From the NCBI GenBank assembly GCA_900759445.1, contig CAAEVH010000004.1, positions 124,001-188,000 of the forward strand: a stretch of 64,000 nucleotides of DNA, given 5' to 3'. Position numbers and translations under genes: made by a program. The notes beneath the pieces are model-generated. The model did no database searches. It saw only the letters and a list, made by a program, of their open reading frames with translations, and was not told the origin of the DNA. Shown in pieces: positions 19,630-29,209 of this stretch. Origin of the DNA: an uncultured Raoultella sp. GTDB lineage: Bacteria; Pseudomonadota; Gammaproteobacteria; Enterobacterales; Enterobacteriaceae. Each line of letters opens with the position of its first letter. The first letter of the stretch is position 1.

Positions 19630-21063
19630 GTGCCGCAACGGATTTTGGTTCTTGGCGCCAGTGGCTACATTGGTCAGCATCTGGTACAGGCGCTCAGTCA
19701 GCAAGGGCATCAGGTGCTGGCTGCGGCACGCCGCATCGAGCGGCTGGAAAAGCAGCAGTTGGCCAACGTCAGCTGCCATAAGGTCGATTTGAATTGGCCA
19801 GATAACCTAACGCCGCTGCTGACCGGCGTTGATACGGTCTATTACCTGGTCCATGGCATGGGAGAAGGCGGTGATTTTATCGCCCATGAGCGCCAGGTAG
19901 CAATGAACGTGCGCGATGCGCTACGTGATACGCCAGTCAAACAGCTTATTTTCCTGAGCTCATTACAGGCTCCCCGCCATGAACAATCCGATCATCTACG
20001 TGCGCGACAGATAACCGCGGACACCCTGCGCGAATCAGGCGTGCCGATGACCGAATTGCGCGCGGGTATTATCGTAGGGGCAGGTTCTGCCGCCTTTGAA
20101 GTGATGCGCGACATGGTCTACAACCTGCCGGTACTCACCCCTCCGCGCTGGGTGCGCTCGCGTACCACGCCTATCGCGCTGGAGAATTTAATGTACTACC
20201 TGGTGGCGTTGTTGGATCATCCTACACGCCAACACCGCGTGCTCGAAGCCGCCGGGCCGCAGGTATTGAGCTATCAGGAGCAGTTCGAGCATTTTATGGC
20301 GGTCAGCGGTAAACATCGCCTGCTCATCCCTGTCCCCTTTCCTACCCGCTGGATTTCGGTCTGGTTTTTGAACGTCATAACGTCAGTGCCGCCGACCACG
20401 GCAAAAGCGCTGATACAGGGGTTAAAACACGACCTGCTGGCCGATGACACCGAATTACGCACGCTGATCCCGCAAAAGCTGATTGCCTTTGATGACGCGG
20501 TGCGCAGCACGTTGAAAGAAGAAGAGAAGCTGGTTAATTCCAGCGACTGGGGTTACGACGCGCAGGCATTTGCCCGCTGGCGCCCCGAATATGGCTATTT
20601 CGCTAAACAAGCTGGCTTTAGCGTTGAAACCTCCGCCAGTCGGCAGGCGCTGTGGCAGGTGGTGAATCGCCTCGGCGGCAAAGAAGGCTATTTCTTTGGC
20701 AATATTTTATGGAAAACGCGCGCGGCGTTGGACCTGCTGGTCGGCCATAAGCTGGCGAAAGGCAGACCGCAACACTCTCTGTTGCAGGTTGGCGATACCG
20801 TTGACAGCTGGAAAGTGATCATCGTTGAGCCAGAAAAACAGCTGACGCTGCTGTTTGGGATGAAAGCGCCAGGATTGGGTCGTCTGAGCTTCACGCTGGA
20901 AGATAAAGGCGACCACCGACGCATTGATGTCCGCGCCTGGTGGCATCCGCACGGCATGCCAGGCCTCTTCTATTGGCTGCTGATGATCCCAGCGCATCTG
21001 TTCATTTTCAGAGGGATGGCGAAGCGTATTGCTAAACTTGCAGAACAAATCACAGACTCATGA
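19630..21063 (+). CDS. ybjT: YbjT, NAD(P)-binding protein with DUF2867 domain
   Basis: 477-residue protein with an atypical short-chain reductase fold at the N terminus ([14 protein letters not shown]) and a C-terminal DUF2867 domain from about 320 ([38 protein letters not shown] near the end, hydrophobic). Substrate unknown. TAAGGAG overlaps the ATG at 19624 but is well spaced from GTG at 19630, so the GTG is used. It starts 10 bp after ltaE and is probably translated from the same mRNA. Confidence 0.9.
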   Translation: MPQRILVLGASGYIGQHLVQALSQQGHQVLAAARRIERLEKQQLANVSCHKVDLNWPDNLTPLLTGVDTVYYLVHGMGEGGDFIAHERQVAMNVRDALRDTPVKQLIFLSSLQAPRHEQSDHLRARQITADTLRESGVPMTELRAGIIVGAGSAAFEVMRDMVYNLPVLTPPRWVRSRTTPIALENLMYYLVALLDHPTRQHRVLEAAGPQVLSYQEQFEHFMAVSGKHRLLIPVPFPTRWISVWFLNVITSVPPTTAKALIQGLKHDLLADDTELRTLIPQKLIAFDDAVRSTLKEEEKLVNSSDWGYDAQAFARWRPEYGYFAKQAGFSVETSASRQALWQVVNRLGGKEGYFFGNILWKTRAALDLLVGHKLAKGRPQHSLLQVGDTVDSWKVIIVEPEKQLTLLFGMKAPGLGRLSFTLEDKGDHRRIDVRAWWHPHGMPGLFYWLLMIPAHLFIFRGMAKRIAKLAEQITDS

Positions 21064-21157
21064 TAAAAAGAGCCTGTATTCTTTCATGTTTCCCATTGCA
21101 TACAGACGAAATTCACGGAAGAATGCGCACGACGTTTTTTAAACACAGTGGATTGAT

Positions 21158-22171
21158 ATGAAGGTACTGGTTACCGGAGCCACCAGCGGCTTAGGCCGAA
21201 ACGCGGTTGAGTTTTTATGCAGCAAAGGCGTCAGCGTCAGAGCTACCGGTCGCAACGAAGCGATGGGCAAGCTGCTGGAGAAAATGGGCGCAGAGTTTGT
21301 GCATGCCGATTTGACCGAGCTGGTCTCTTCGCAGGCAAAAGTGATGCTCGCCGGTATCGATACGCTGTGGCACTGCTCCAGTTTTACCTCACCATGGGGA
21401 ACTCAGGAAGCCTTCGATCTGGCCAACGTTCGCGCAACCCGCCGTCTGGGCGAGTGGGCCGTGGCCTGGGGCGTTCGTAACTTCATTCATATCTCATCAC
21501 CGTCGCTCTATTTTGATTATCACCACCATCGCGATATCAAAGAGGACTTCCGCCCCCAACGCTTCGCCAATGAATTCGCCCGCAGTAAAGCGGCTGGCGA
21601 AGATGTGATTGCGTTGCTGACACAGGCCAACCCGCAGACCCGTTTTACGGTATTGCGTCCACAAAGCTTGTTCGGACCACACGATAAAGTTTTTATCCCG
21701 CGCCTGGCCCATATGATGTACCACTACGGCAGCATTCTGTTGCCGCACGGCGGAAGTGCGCTGGTGGATATGACCTACTACGAGAATGCGGTGCACGCGA
21801 TGTGGCTGGCAAGTCAGCAAGCCTGCGATAATCTGCCGTCGGGTCGTGCGTACAACATTACCAACGGCGAGCATCGCACCCTGCGCAGTATTGTGCAGAA
21901 ACTCATCGACGAGCTAAATATTGATTGTCGTATCCGCTCCGTACCCTACCCGATGCTGGACATGATTGCCCGCAGCATGGAGCGGTTAGGCAATAAATCC
22001 GCGAAAGAGCCAAAGCTTACGCATTACGGCGTCTCGAAGCTGAATTTTGACTTTACGCTGGATACCACCCGCGCTCAGGAAGAATTAGGTTATCAGCCCG
22101 TTGTGACGCTGGATGAAGGGATTGAGCGTACCGCGGCCTGGCTGCGTGACCACGGCAAGCTGCCGCGTTAA
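21158..22171 (+). CDS. ybjS: YbjS, NAD-dependent epimerase/dehydratase-family protein
   Basis: 337-residue extended short-chain reductase. The dinucleotide-binding motif is [12 protein letters not shown] (5-16). The HISSPSLYF segment supplies the serine/tyrosine region, and [15 protein letters not shown] resembles the 3-beta-HSD/epimerase family. The substrate is unknown. Length and sequence match E. coli YbjS closely. It is 94 bp after ybjT without a recognised terminator, so the poxB operon may extend here. Its stop overlaps amiD on the other strand by 4 bp. Confidence 0.92.
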   Translation: MKVLVTGATSGLGRNAVEFLCSKGVSVRATGRNEAMGKLLEKMGAEFVHADLTELVSSQAKVMLAGIDTLWHCSSFTSPWGTQEAFDLANVRATRRLGEWAVAWGVRNFIHISSPSLYFDYHHHRDIKEDFRPQRFANEFARSKAAGEDVIALLTQANPQTRFTVLRPQSLFGPHDKVFIPRLAHMMYHYGSILLPHGGSALVDMTYYENAVHAMWLASQQACDNLPSGRAYNITNGEHRTLRSIVQKLIDELNIDCRIRSVPYPMLDMIARSMERLGNKSAKEPKLTHYGVSKLNFDFTLDTTRAQEELGYQPVVTLDEGIERTAAWLRDHGKLPR

Positions 22172-22998
22172 CCCTGCCCGTATTTCTCCAGTAACGCTTC
22201 GGCAATCGCCTGAGTTTCTGCATCCGCCACGCCGTTCCACAAGGTCGGGCGGAAGTGCATCTGGAAGGCCATAATCACCCGCCGCTGTTCACGCGGCGTC
22301 ATTTCAGGTTTTACCTCATAACCATAGCGCGACAGCAGATCGAGCAATGATGAGGTTTCTACCGGTGCATCGGGCGCTCGCCCGGCAAGATAAAACGCCA
22401 CTCGCTGAGCATCCGGCCACGCGCCAATTCCTTGCGCAGCCAGTTCTTCCCATGGAAACAGCGGACCTGGATCGTCCTTGCGCTGCGGTGCGACATCCGC
22501 ATGGGCCACCACGTTCTGTGGTTTTATGTCATAGCGGGCAATAATATCTTTCGCCAAGGGGATTAACGCCTGAATTTGCGCGGGTTCAAACGGCGCAAAA
22601 TACTTGCTGCCCGCCGATTTTTGCCAGCCGCGGTTTTCCAGCTCAATGCCGATCGAGGTATCGTTAATTCGCGTAGCGCCGCGCCAGAAGCTAATCCCCG
22701 CATGCCAGGCCAGATCTTTTTCCGCTACCAGTTGCCAGATACGCGGTTTGCCGTGGTAGAGCGGCGGCACTGCCGGGATCAGATAGTGCGAGCTGACGTT
22801 TTTATCGGTCAGCGTAGCCAGAGAAGAGTCGAAATCATCGGCCGTGTAATGGATAACCAGCACTTTAATGCGCGGGTAAGCAGCCTGCGCCTGACGACGG
22901 GTATCTAACTGATACCCGTCTTTGTCGACAATCCCTTTTTCGCCAGCACATCCTACCAGCAGCAGCGTTAATGCCAGCAGAGACAACAAACGCTTCAT
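22168..22998 (-). CDS. amiD: AmiD, outer-membrane N-acetylmuramoyl-L-alanine amidase
   Basis: Zinc amidase that removes peptides from MurNAc, including anhydroMurNAc; it is a lipoprotein of the outer membrane. 276 residues with signal peptide and lipobox LLVGC (Cys17). The Amidase_2 domain contains the zinc ligand His50 in [11 protein letters not shown], and the [10 protein letters not shown] and [10 protein letters not shown] motifs. A PG-binding-like C-terminal domain follows from about 200. It overlaps ybjQ by 4 bp and is translated from the ybjQ-amiD mRNA. Confidence 0.95.
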
Positions 22999-23318
22999 CG
23001 GCGAGTTTTCACCGCGGTGCCGCTGACGCTCACCATCAGCATGCTACCGTCTTTGCCCACGGTTTCGTAATCAATATCGATACCGACAACCGCATCAGCA
23101 CCGAGCGCTTTTGCCTGTTCACCAAGCTCCTGAAAAGCAATTTCACGCGCTTTACGCAGCTCTTTTTCATACGCGCCGGAGCGACCGCCGACGATATCGC
23201 GAATGCCGGCGAAGAAATCGCGGAAGATATTCGCGCCTAAAATGGCTTCGCCAGTCACAACACCGCAGTATTCCACGATGCTCTGCCCTTCCAGCGTAGG
23301 GGTAGTCGAAAACTGCAT
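22995..23318 (-). CDS. ybjQ: YbjQ, conserved UPF0145-family protein
   Basis: 107-residue cytoplasmic protein of the YbjQ/UPF0145 family, which forms pentamers in solved structures; its function is unknown. Conserved blocks are [30 protein letters not shown] and [14 protein letters not shown]. Same length as E. coli. It is the first gene of ybjQ-amiD. Confidence 0.93.
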
Positions 23319-23410
23319 GGTTAATCTCCTTTTTGCGCTAAGAGCACGATCTCAAAAGCATTATCGAACCGATCCACTATCATTGAAAGGATATATTCTT
23401 TACACAAAAT

Positions 23411-23518
23411 AATTCGAGTTGCAGGAAGGCGGCAAGAGAGTGAATCCCCAGGAGCATAGATAACTATGTGACTGGGGTGAACGCACGTAGCCAACGCACA
23501 AGCAACTTGAAGTATGAC
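23411..23518. repeat. About 108-bp palindromic intergenic repeat (MITE-like)
   Basis: The stretch begins TTCGAGTTGC and ends GCAACTTGAA, near-perfect inverted ends. In the middle CCCCAG-gagCATAG-ATAA-CTATGtga-CTGGGG forms a long hairpin. Sequences like this recur in enteric intergenic regions, from memory. It lies between the divergent ybjQ and ybjP and carries no coding capacity. No second copy was seen in this window. Confidence 0.65.
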
Positions 23519-23569
23519 ATGTAAATCAACGTAGAACACTAATAGTAGAAAGCTAATAAGGAAATCATT

Positions 23570-24085
23570 ATGCGCTACTCGAAACTCTCTCTGCTGGTTC
23601 CATGTGCACTACTTCTCAGCGCCTGTACTACCGTAACGCCGGCCTACAAAGATAACGGCACGCGTAGCGGCTCTTGCGTAGAAGGCGGGCCAGACAGCGT
23701 GGCTCAACAATTCTATGATTACCGTATTCAGCACCGAAACAATGACATTACTCCCCTTCGTCCGTACCTCAGCGACAACCTGGCGAAACTGCTGAACGAT
23801 GCCAGCCGTGATAACGCGCATCGCGATCTGTTTAACAGCGATCCGTTCTCTAGTCGCGCTACGTTACCGGACAGTGCCAGCGTCGCCAGCGCATCGACCA
23901 TTCCGAATAGTGATGCACGCAACATTCCGCTGCGCGTAGAGCTTAAACAGGGTGACCAAAGCTGGCGTGATGAAGTGCTGATGATCCGCGAAGGCCAGTG
24001 CTGGGTAATTGACGATGTCCGCTATCTGGGCGGCAGCGTACACGCGCCAGCCGGGACGCTGCGCCAGTCTGTCGAAAACCGCTAA
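23570..24085 (+). CDS. ybjP: YbjP, predicted lipoprotein
   Basis: 171-residue lipoprotein with signal peptide and lipobox LLSAC (Cys19), followed by a DUF3828-type domain with the conserved ending EGQCWVIDDVRY. Its role is unknown. Length and sequence agree with E. coli YbjP. It stands between the palindromic repeat and its own terminator-like hairpin. Confidence 0.92.
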   Translation: MRYSKLSLLVPCALLLSACTTVTPAYKDNGTRSGSCVEGGPDSVAQQFYDYRIQHRNNDITPLRPYLSDNLAKLLNDASRDNAHRDLFNSDPFSSRATLPDSASVASASTIPNSDARNIPLRVELKQGDQSWRDEVLMIREGQCWVIDDVRYLGGSVHAPAGTLRQSVENR

Positions 24086-24121
24086 CCGCCCCATTCACCC
24101 GCCTGAATCATAACCCCCATA

Positions 24122-24158
24122 AATTGTCTGGCATTCTGCATAGAATGCCGACAATTAT
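24122..24158 (+). terminator. ybjP terminator-like hairpin
   Basis: AATTGTC-T-GGCATTC-TGCATA-GAATGCC-G-ACAATT is a long stem with a single mismatch followed by ATTCTT. The T-run is weak, so termination is probable rather than certain. Confidence 0.6.
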
Positions 24159-24238
24159 TCTTGCCCACTGGTGGCCCCGCTATTTTGTGCTATGTTTAGA
24201 TAAGAATGCGGTTTGCATTTAACTTTTAACGCATAAAT

Positions 24239-24256
24239 ATTGCATAACTATTCTGT
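24239..24256 (+). promoter_or_regulatory. Possible ArgR box upstream of artP
   Basis: TGCATAACTATTCT matches the ARG-box core TGAATWWWWATTCA at 11 of 14 positions, 55 bp before artP. The usual partner box 21 bp away is poor, so this is tentative. Confidence 0.35.
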
Positions 24257-24310
24257 CAAAGGTAGTATCTGCGGCTTCAATAGCTATCAGACTGCCAGTA
24301 TCGAGTGTCA

Positions 24311-25039
24311 ATGAGTATTCAATTAAACGGCATTAACTGCTTCTACGGCGCACATCAGGCGCTGTTCGATATCACGCTGGATTGCCCTCAGGGTGAAACA
24401 CTGGTGTTACTTGGCCCAAGTGGAGCCGGGAAAAGCTCGCTGCTGCGCGTACTCAACCTGCTTGAGATGCCGCGCTCGGGCACACTCTCTATTGCGGGAA
24501 ACCGTTTCGACTTCACGAAGACCCCATCAGACAAAGCCATTCGGGAGCTGCGTCAGAACGTGGGCATGGTCTTCCAGCAATACAACCTTTGGCCGCATCT
24601 CACGGTTGTGCAGAATCTGATTGAAGCGCCCTGCCGCGTACTGGGTCTGACAAAAGATCAAGCGCTGGCGCGTGCCGAAAAATTGCTGGAACGTCTGCGC
24701 CTGAAGCCGTACAGCGATCGCTACCCACTGCATCTCTCCGGTGGCCAGCAACAGCGTGTGGCCATTGCCCGTGCGTTGATGATGGAGCCGCAGGTGCTGC
24801 TGTTTGATGAACCTACCGCAGCGCTTGATCCGGAAATTACTGCCCAAATCGTCAGCATCATTCGTGAACTGGCGGAAACTAACATTACTCAGGTGATCGT
24901 CACCCACGAAGTGGAAGTTGCACGTAAAACGGCCAGCCGTGTGGTGTATATGGAAAACGGTCATATCGTCGAGTTTGGGGATGCGAGCTGCTTTGCCAAC
25001 CCGCAAACCGAAGCGTTTAAAAACTATCTCTCTCACTAA
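24311..25039 (+). CDS. artP: ArtP, ATPase of the arginine ABC transporter
   Basis: 242-residue ATP-binding subunit that powers arginine import with ArtQ and ArtM. Walker [10 protein letters not shown] (35-43), signature LSGGQQQ (about 141), Walker [12 protein letters not shown] and the switch HEVEVAR are present. ATG at 24311 gives the family length; an in-frame GTG two codons upstream is not needed. It is the first gene of artPIQM. Confidence 0.96.
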   Translation: MSIQLNGINCFYGAHQALFDITLDCPQGETLVLLGPSGAGKSSLLRVLNLLEMPRSGTLSIAGNRFDFTKTPSDKAIRELRQNVGMVFQQYNLWPHLTVVQNLIEAPCRVLGLTKDQALARAEKLLERLRLKPYSDRYPLHLSGGQQQRVAIARALMMEPQVLLFDEPTAALDPEITAQIVSIIRELAETNITQVIVTHEVEVARKTASRVVYMENGHIVEFGDASCFANPQTEAFKNYLSH

Positions 25040-25055
25040 GATTCGGGACAATACA

Positions 25056-25787
25056 ATGAAAAAAGTTCTGATTGCCGCGCTAATCGCAGGTTTTAGCCTT
25101 TCCGCTACCGCAGCCCAAACCATCCGTTTCGCCACCGAAGCGTCTTATCCTCCGTTTGAATCTATTGATGCGAATAACAAAATCGTAGGGTTTGACGTTG
25201 ATCTGGCGAATGCGCTGTGTAAAGAGATTGACGCGACCTGTACCTTCACCAATCAGGCCTTCGACAGCCTGATCCCGAGCCTGAAATTCCGTCGTTTTGA
25301 CGCGGTGATGGCCGGTATGGACATCACGCCAGAGCGTGAAAAACAGGTTCTGTTCACCACCCCGTATTACGACAACTCTGCCCTGTTTGTTGGTCAACAG
25401 GGTAAATACACCAGCATTGACCAGTTGAAAGGCAAAAAAGTCGGTGTACAAAACGGTACTACGCACCAGAAATTCATCATGGATAAACATCCGGAAGTGA
25501 CCACCGTACCGTATGACAGCTACCAGAATGCCAAACTCGATCTGCAAAATGGTCGTATTGACGGCGTATTTGGTGATACCGCAGTGGTGACCGAATGGCT
25601 GAAAGACAATCCAAAGCTGGCCGCTGTTGGCGACAAAGTGACGGATAAAGATTACTTCGGTACGGGTCTGGGCATCGCTGTGCGCCAGGGCAATACCGAG
25701 CTGCAGCAGAAATTTAACGCTGCGCTGGAAAAAGTGAAGAAAGATGGGACTTACGAGACCATCTACAACAAATGGTTCCAGAAGTAA
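25056..25787 (+). CDS. artI: ArtI, periplasmic arginine-binding protein
   Basis: 243-residue solute-binding protein (SBP family 3) with a signal peptide cleaved near residue 19 (LSATA-AQT). The conserved EASYPPFESID, GFDVDLANALC and GTTHQKF blocks line the amino-acid site. About two thirds of residues match ArtJ in this window, so the two come from a gene duplication. The gene lies 16 bp after artP and 6 bp before artQ. Confidence 0.96.
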   Translation: MKKVLIAALIAGFSLSATAAQTIRFATEASYPPFESIDANNKIVGFDVDLANALCKEIDATCTFTNQAFDSLIPSLKFRRFDAVMAGMDITPEREKQVLFTTPYYDNSALFVGQQGKYTSIDQLKGKKVGVQNGTTHQKFIMDKHPEVTTVPYDSYQNAKLDLQNGRIDGVFGDTAVVTEWLKDNPKLAAVGDKVTDKDYFGTGLGIAVRQGNTELQQKFNAALEKVKKDGTYETIYNKWFQK

Positions 25788-25793
25788 TACTTG

Positions 25794-26510
25794 ATGAATG
25801 AATTTTTTCCTTTAGCAAGCGCCGCCGGGATGACCGTCGGCCTTGCCGTTTGTGCGCTGATTATTGGCCTCGCGCTCGCCATGTTTTTTGCCGTCTGGGA
25901 GTCAGTAAAATGGCGTCCAGTGGCATGGACGGGTTCAGCTCTGGTCACCATCCTGCGTGGTCTGCCGGAAATTCTGGTGGTTCTGTTCATCTATTTCGGC
26001 TCTTCACAGCTGCTGCTGACGCTGGCCGATGGCTTTACGATCAATCTCGGGTTTGTACAAATCCCGGTTCAGATGCAGATCGAAAACTTTGACGTCAGCC
26101 CGTTCCTGTGCGGTGTGATTGCGCTGTCATTGCTGTATGCGGCTTACGCGTCGCAAACGCTGCGTGGCGCGCTGAAGGCCGTACCACTCGGACAATGGGA
26201 ATCAGGTCAGGCGTTGGGTTTGTCTAAAGCCGCGATCTTCTTCCGCCTGGTGATGCCGCAGATGTGGCGCCACGCTCTGCCGGGACTGGGTAACCAGTGG
26301 CTGGTATTGCTGAAAGATACCGCGCTGGTCAGCCTTATCAGCGTGAACGATCTGATGCTGCAAACCAAAAGCATTGCCACCCGTACCCAGGAGCCGTTTA
26401 CCTGGTACATTGTGGCGGCGGCTATTTACCTGGTGATTACGCTGGTGAGTCAGTACATTCTCAAACGCATTGACCTGCGCGCGACACGATTTGAGCGGAG
26501 ACCAGGCTGA
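25794..26510 (+). CDS. artQ: ArtQ, arginine ABC transporter permease
   Basis: 238-residue inner-membrane permease with about five helices and the cytoplasmic EAA loop ([20 protein letters not shown]) that contacts ArtP. The start at MNEFFPLA is the E. coli start. Its TGA stop overlaps the artM ATG (TGATG), so ArtQ and ArtM, which form the channel heterodimer, are translationally coupled. Confidence 0.96.
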   Translation: MNEFFPLASAAGMTVGLAVCALIIGLALAMFFAVWESVKWRPVAWTGSALVTILRGLPEILVVLFIYFGSSQLLLTLADGFTINLGFVQIPVQMQIENFDVSPFLCGVIALSLLYAAYASQTLRGALKAVPLGQWESGQALGLSKAAIFFRLVMPQMWRHALPGLGNQWLVLLKDTALVSLISVNDLMLQTKSIATRTQEPFTWYIVAAAIYLVITLVSQYILKRIDLRATRFERRPG

Positions 26511-27178
26511 TGCTTGAGTATTTACCTGAATTGTTAAAAGGGCTGCATACCAGCCTGACGCTGACGGTCGCCTCCATCGTGGTTGCTCTGGTGCTGGCGC
26601 TGGTTTTCACCGTCATCCTGACGCTAAAAACGCCGATTGTGGTCTGGTTGGTTCGCGCCTATATCACGTTGTTTACCGGTACTCCGCTGCTGGTGCAAAT
26701 CTTCCTGATCTACTACGGGCCAGGGCAGTTCCCGACGCTACAGGAGTATCCGGTACTGTGGCACCTGCTCTCTGAACCGTGGCTGTGCGCCTTAATTGCG
26801 CTATCGTTAAACAGTGCGGCTTATACCACTCAACTGTTCTACGGTGCTATCCGCGCAATCCCGGAAGGCCAGTGGCAGTCCTGTGGAGCGTTGGGGATGA
26901 GTAAGAAGGATACGCTGGCGATTCTGTTGCCGTACGCCTTTAAACGCGCCCTCTCCTCGTATTCCAACGAAGTGGTGCTGGTGTTTAAAAGTACCTCACT
27001 GGCATACACCATCACGCTGATGGAAGTCATGGGCTATAGTCAGCTGCTGTACGGTCGCACTTATGACGTCATGGTTTTCGGCGCGGCGGGTGTGATTTAC
27101 CTGATCGTCAACGGTTTGCTGACGCTGATGATGCGCTTGATCGAACGTAAAGCGCTGGCGTTTGAACACCGGAATTAA
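26510..27178 (+). CDS. artM: ArtM, arginine ABC transporter permease
   Basis: 222-residue permease partner of ArtQ with about five helices and the EAA-type loop IPEGQWQSCGALGMSK. The FTGTPLLVQIFLIYYG segment is typical of polar amino-acid permeases. It is the last gene of artPIQM, followed by a REP element and a strong terminator. Confidence 0.96.
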   Translation: MLEYLPELLKGLHTSLTLTVASIVVALVLALVFTVILTLKTPIVVWLVRAYITLFTGTPLLVQIFLIYYGPGQFPTLQEYPVLWHLLSEPWLCALIALSLNSAAYTTQLFYGAIRAIPEGQWQSCGALGMSKKDTLAILLPYAFKRALSSYSNEVVLVFKSTSLAYTITLMEVMGYSQLLYGRTYDVMVFGAAGVIYLIVNGLLTLMMRLIERKALAFEHRN

Positions 27179-27190
27179 ATCGGTTTTTAT

Positions 27191-27219
27191 GTCTGATGGC
27201 GCTACGCTTATCAGGCTAC
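27191..27219. repeat. REP element after artM
   Basis: GTCTGATGGCGCTACGCTTATCAGGCTAC is a typical enteric REP palindrome, 12 bp after the artM stop. A single unit is present. Confidence 0.75.
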
Positions 27220-27268
27220 GATTCATCTTCCGTTGTACACTCTCCGGTGAATATGCATAAAGCCAAAA

Positions 27269-27310
27269 TAAAAAAGACGGACAACAACCTAAATTGTCCG
27301 TCTTTTTTTA
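27269..27310. terminator. artPIQM terminator
   Basis: AAAAAGACGGACAA...TTGTCCGTCTTTTTTT is a 14-bp perfect stem with A and T runs on both sides. It separates artM from artJ and could act in both directions. Confidence 0.85.
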
Positions 27311-27337
27311 TACCAGAAAAAATAGTTAATCATTTTT

Positions 27338-27376
27338 ATTGCATATAAATTCATTAAATGGCATTGTTAATTCACG
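27338..27376 (+). promoter_or_regulatory. Two ARG boxes upstream of artJ
   Basis: Core TGCATATAAATTCA at 27340 matches TGAATWWWWATTCA at 13 of 14 positions; a second, weaker core lies exactly 21 bp further (10 of 14). This is the usual tandem ArgR arrangement. artJ is arginine-repressed in E. coli. Confidence 0.7.
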
Positions 27377-27424
27377 CCGCAGACACGGTAAATAATCATA
27401 AGATTGACAGACGGGAGTTCCACC

Positions 27425-28156
27425 ATGAAAAAGTTAGTACTGGCCGCATTACTTGCTACTTTCGCCGCTGGCGCCTCAACTGCTGATAAAATTAGTTTCG
27501 GTGTATCCGCGACTTACCCGCCATTTGAGTCACTGGATGCAAGCAATAAAATTGTCGGTTTTGACATCGACCTGGCAACGGCACTGTGCAAACAAATGCA
27601 GGCTGACTGTACTTTCACCAATCATGCTTTTGATAGCTTGATTCCCGCGCTGAAATTCAAAAAATATGATGCGGTGATTTCCGGAATGGACATCACGCCT
27701 GAGCGTAGCAAGCAGGTGGCATTTACTCAGCCTTACTATGCAAACTCCGCGCTGGTGATTGCGAAAAAAGACACCTATAAAACCTTTGCCGACCTGAAAG
27801 GGAAACGCATTGGCATGGAAAACGGTACCACGCACCAGAAATACCTGCAGGACAAACACCCTGAAGTGAAAACCGTGGCCTACGACAGCTATCAGAATGC
27901 GATTATCGACCTGAAAAATGGTCGTATTGATGGCGTATTTGGCGATACCGCCGTGGTTAACGAGTGGCTGAAAACCAACCCGCAGTTAGGTGTAGCCACT
28001 GACAAAGTGACCGACCCACAATACTTCGGTACTGGTCTTGGCATTGCGGTTCGCCCGGATAACAAAGCCCTGCTGGAAAAACTGAATAGCGCGCTGGCCG
28101 CAATCAAAGCTGACGGCACGTACCAAAAAATCAGCGATCAGTGGTTCCCACAGTAA
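27425..28156 (+). CDS. artJ: ArtJ, periplasmic arginine-binding protein
   Basis: 243-residue high-specificity arginine-binding protein, signal peptide cleaved near residue 19-20. It shares SATYPPFES, GFDIDLATALC and NGTTHQKY with ArtI. It has its own promoter region with ARG boxes and its own terminator, so it is controlled apart from artPIQM. It is the last gene of the block that in E. coli lies near 20 minutes. Confidence 0.96.
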   Translation: MKKLVLAALLATFAAGASTADKISFGVSATYPPFESLDASNKIVGFDIDLATALCKQMQADCTFTNHAFDSLIPALKFKKYDAVISGMDITPERSKQVAFTQPYYANSALVIAKKDTYKTFADLKGKRIGMENGTTHQKYLQDKHPEVKTVAYDSYQNAIIDLKNGRIDGVFGDTAVVNEWLKTNPQLGVATDKVTDPQYFGTGLGIAVRPDNKALLEKLNSALAAIKADGTYQKISDQWFPQ

Positions 28157-28171
28157 CGTCTGCCCAATCTG

Positions 28172-28197
28172 AAAAGCCGCATTCTGCGGCTTTTTTT
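28172..28197 (+). terminator. artJ terminator
   Basis: AAAAGCCGC-ATTCT-GCGGCTTTTTTT, a compact strong intrinsic terminator 16 bp past the artJ stop. Confidence 0.9.
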
Positions 28198-28287
28198 ATC
28201 TCTTCGCCTTCGCTTTCAGTCAGTTCTTACGCCATAAACCCATTCCTGGCGTACACTTGTTAAAATGAAAAAAAGTGAGGCAAACGG
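28198..28287. other. Right synteny breakpoint between artJ and yegS
   Basis: About 90 bp separate the artJ terminator from yegS. The E. coli gene yegR and the P2 remnant ogrK, which lie before yegS there, are absent. No repeat shared with the left breakpoint beyond CTTTCAG (7 bp) was seen. Confidence 0.55.
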
Positions 28288-29187
28288 ATGATAGCGTTCC
28301 CTGCCAGTTTACTGATCCTCAACGGAAAAAGTGCTGATAATCTCCCCCTGCGTGATGTCATTGCAGAGCTACGCGATGAAGGCGTGGAAATCCATGTTCG
28401 CGTTACCTGGGAAAAAGGCGACGCCCAACGCTACGTTGATGAAGCTCGCCAGTTAGGTGTTGCAACGGTGATTGCCGGCGGCGGCGACGGCACAATTAAC
28501 GAAGTCTCGACGGCGCTGATCCAGTCGCAGGGCGGCAATATCCCGGCGCTAGGTATTTTACCGTTGGGAACGGCGAATGATTTTGCAACCAGCGTAGGCA
28601 TACCCGACGCCCTTGATAAGGCGTTAAAACTGGCTATCGCCGGAAATGCGACTGATATCGATATGGTTCAGGTCAATGATAAAACCTGTTTTATCAATAT
28701 GGCGACCGGCGGCTTCGGCACACGCATCACCAGCGAGACGCCAGAAAAACTCAAGGCCGCATTAGGTGGCGTATCGTACTTTATTCACGGATTAATGCGC
28801 ATGGATACGCTCAAACCCGACATCTGCGACATTCGTGGGGAAGATTTTCACTGGCAGGGTAAGGCGCTGGTCATTGGTATCGGTAATGGTCGTCAGGCCG
28901 GTGGTGGGCAACAGCTTTGCCCAACGGCGCTGATCAACGATGGTCTGCTGCAACTGCGTATTTTTACCGGCGAAGAGCTGCTGCCAGGGCTGCTTTCGGC
29001 GCTCACGCAATCCGAAGACAACCCTAACATCATCGAAGGCGCATCATCGTGGTTTGATATCCGCGCCCCGCATGAAATTACGTTTAATCTCGATGGCGAA
29101 CCGCTTAGCGGACAAGAATTTCATATTGAAATCCTGCCCGCAGCGCTACGTTGCAGACTGCCGCCGGGTTGTCCGCTACTGCGTTAA
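28288..29187 (+). CDS. yegS: YegS, diacylglycerol-kinase-like lipid kinase
   Basis: 299-residue cytoplasmic kinase; the E. coli protein phosphorylates phosphatidylglycerol in vitro and needs metal. The nucleotide motif GGGDGT is at 64-69, with [12 protein letters not shown] following and a C-terminal domain including [10 protein letters not shown]. Its length is equal to E. coli YegS. In E. coli the gat (galactitol) operon lies between yegS and fbaB; here fbaB converges after 22 bp. Confidence 0.95.
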   Translation: MIAFPASLLILNGKSADNLPLRDVIAELRDEGVEIHVRVTWEKGDAQRYVDEARQLGVATVIAGGGDGTINEVSTALIQSQGGNIPALGILPLGTANDFATSVGIPDALDKALKLAIAGNATDIDMVQVNDKTCFINMATGGFGTRITSETPEKLKAALGGVSYFIHGLMRMDTLKPDICDIRGEDFHWQGKALVIGIGNGRQAGGGQQLCPTALINDGLLQLRIFTGEELLPGLLSALTQSEDNPNIIEGASSWFDIRAPHEITFNLDGEPLSGQEFHIEILPAALRCRLPPGCPLLR

Positions 29188-29209
29188 CACGACGACACCC
29201 CAACTGGGA

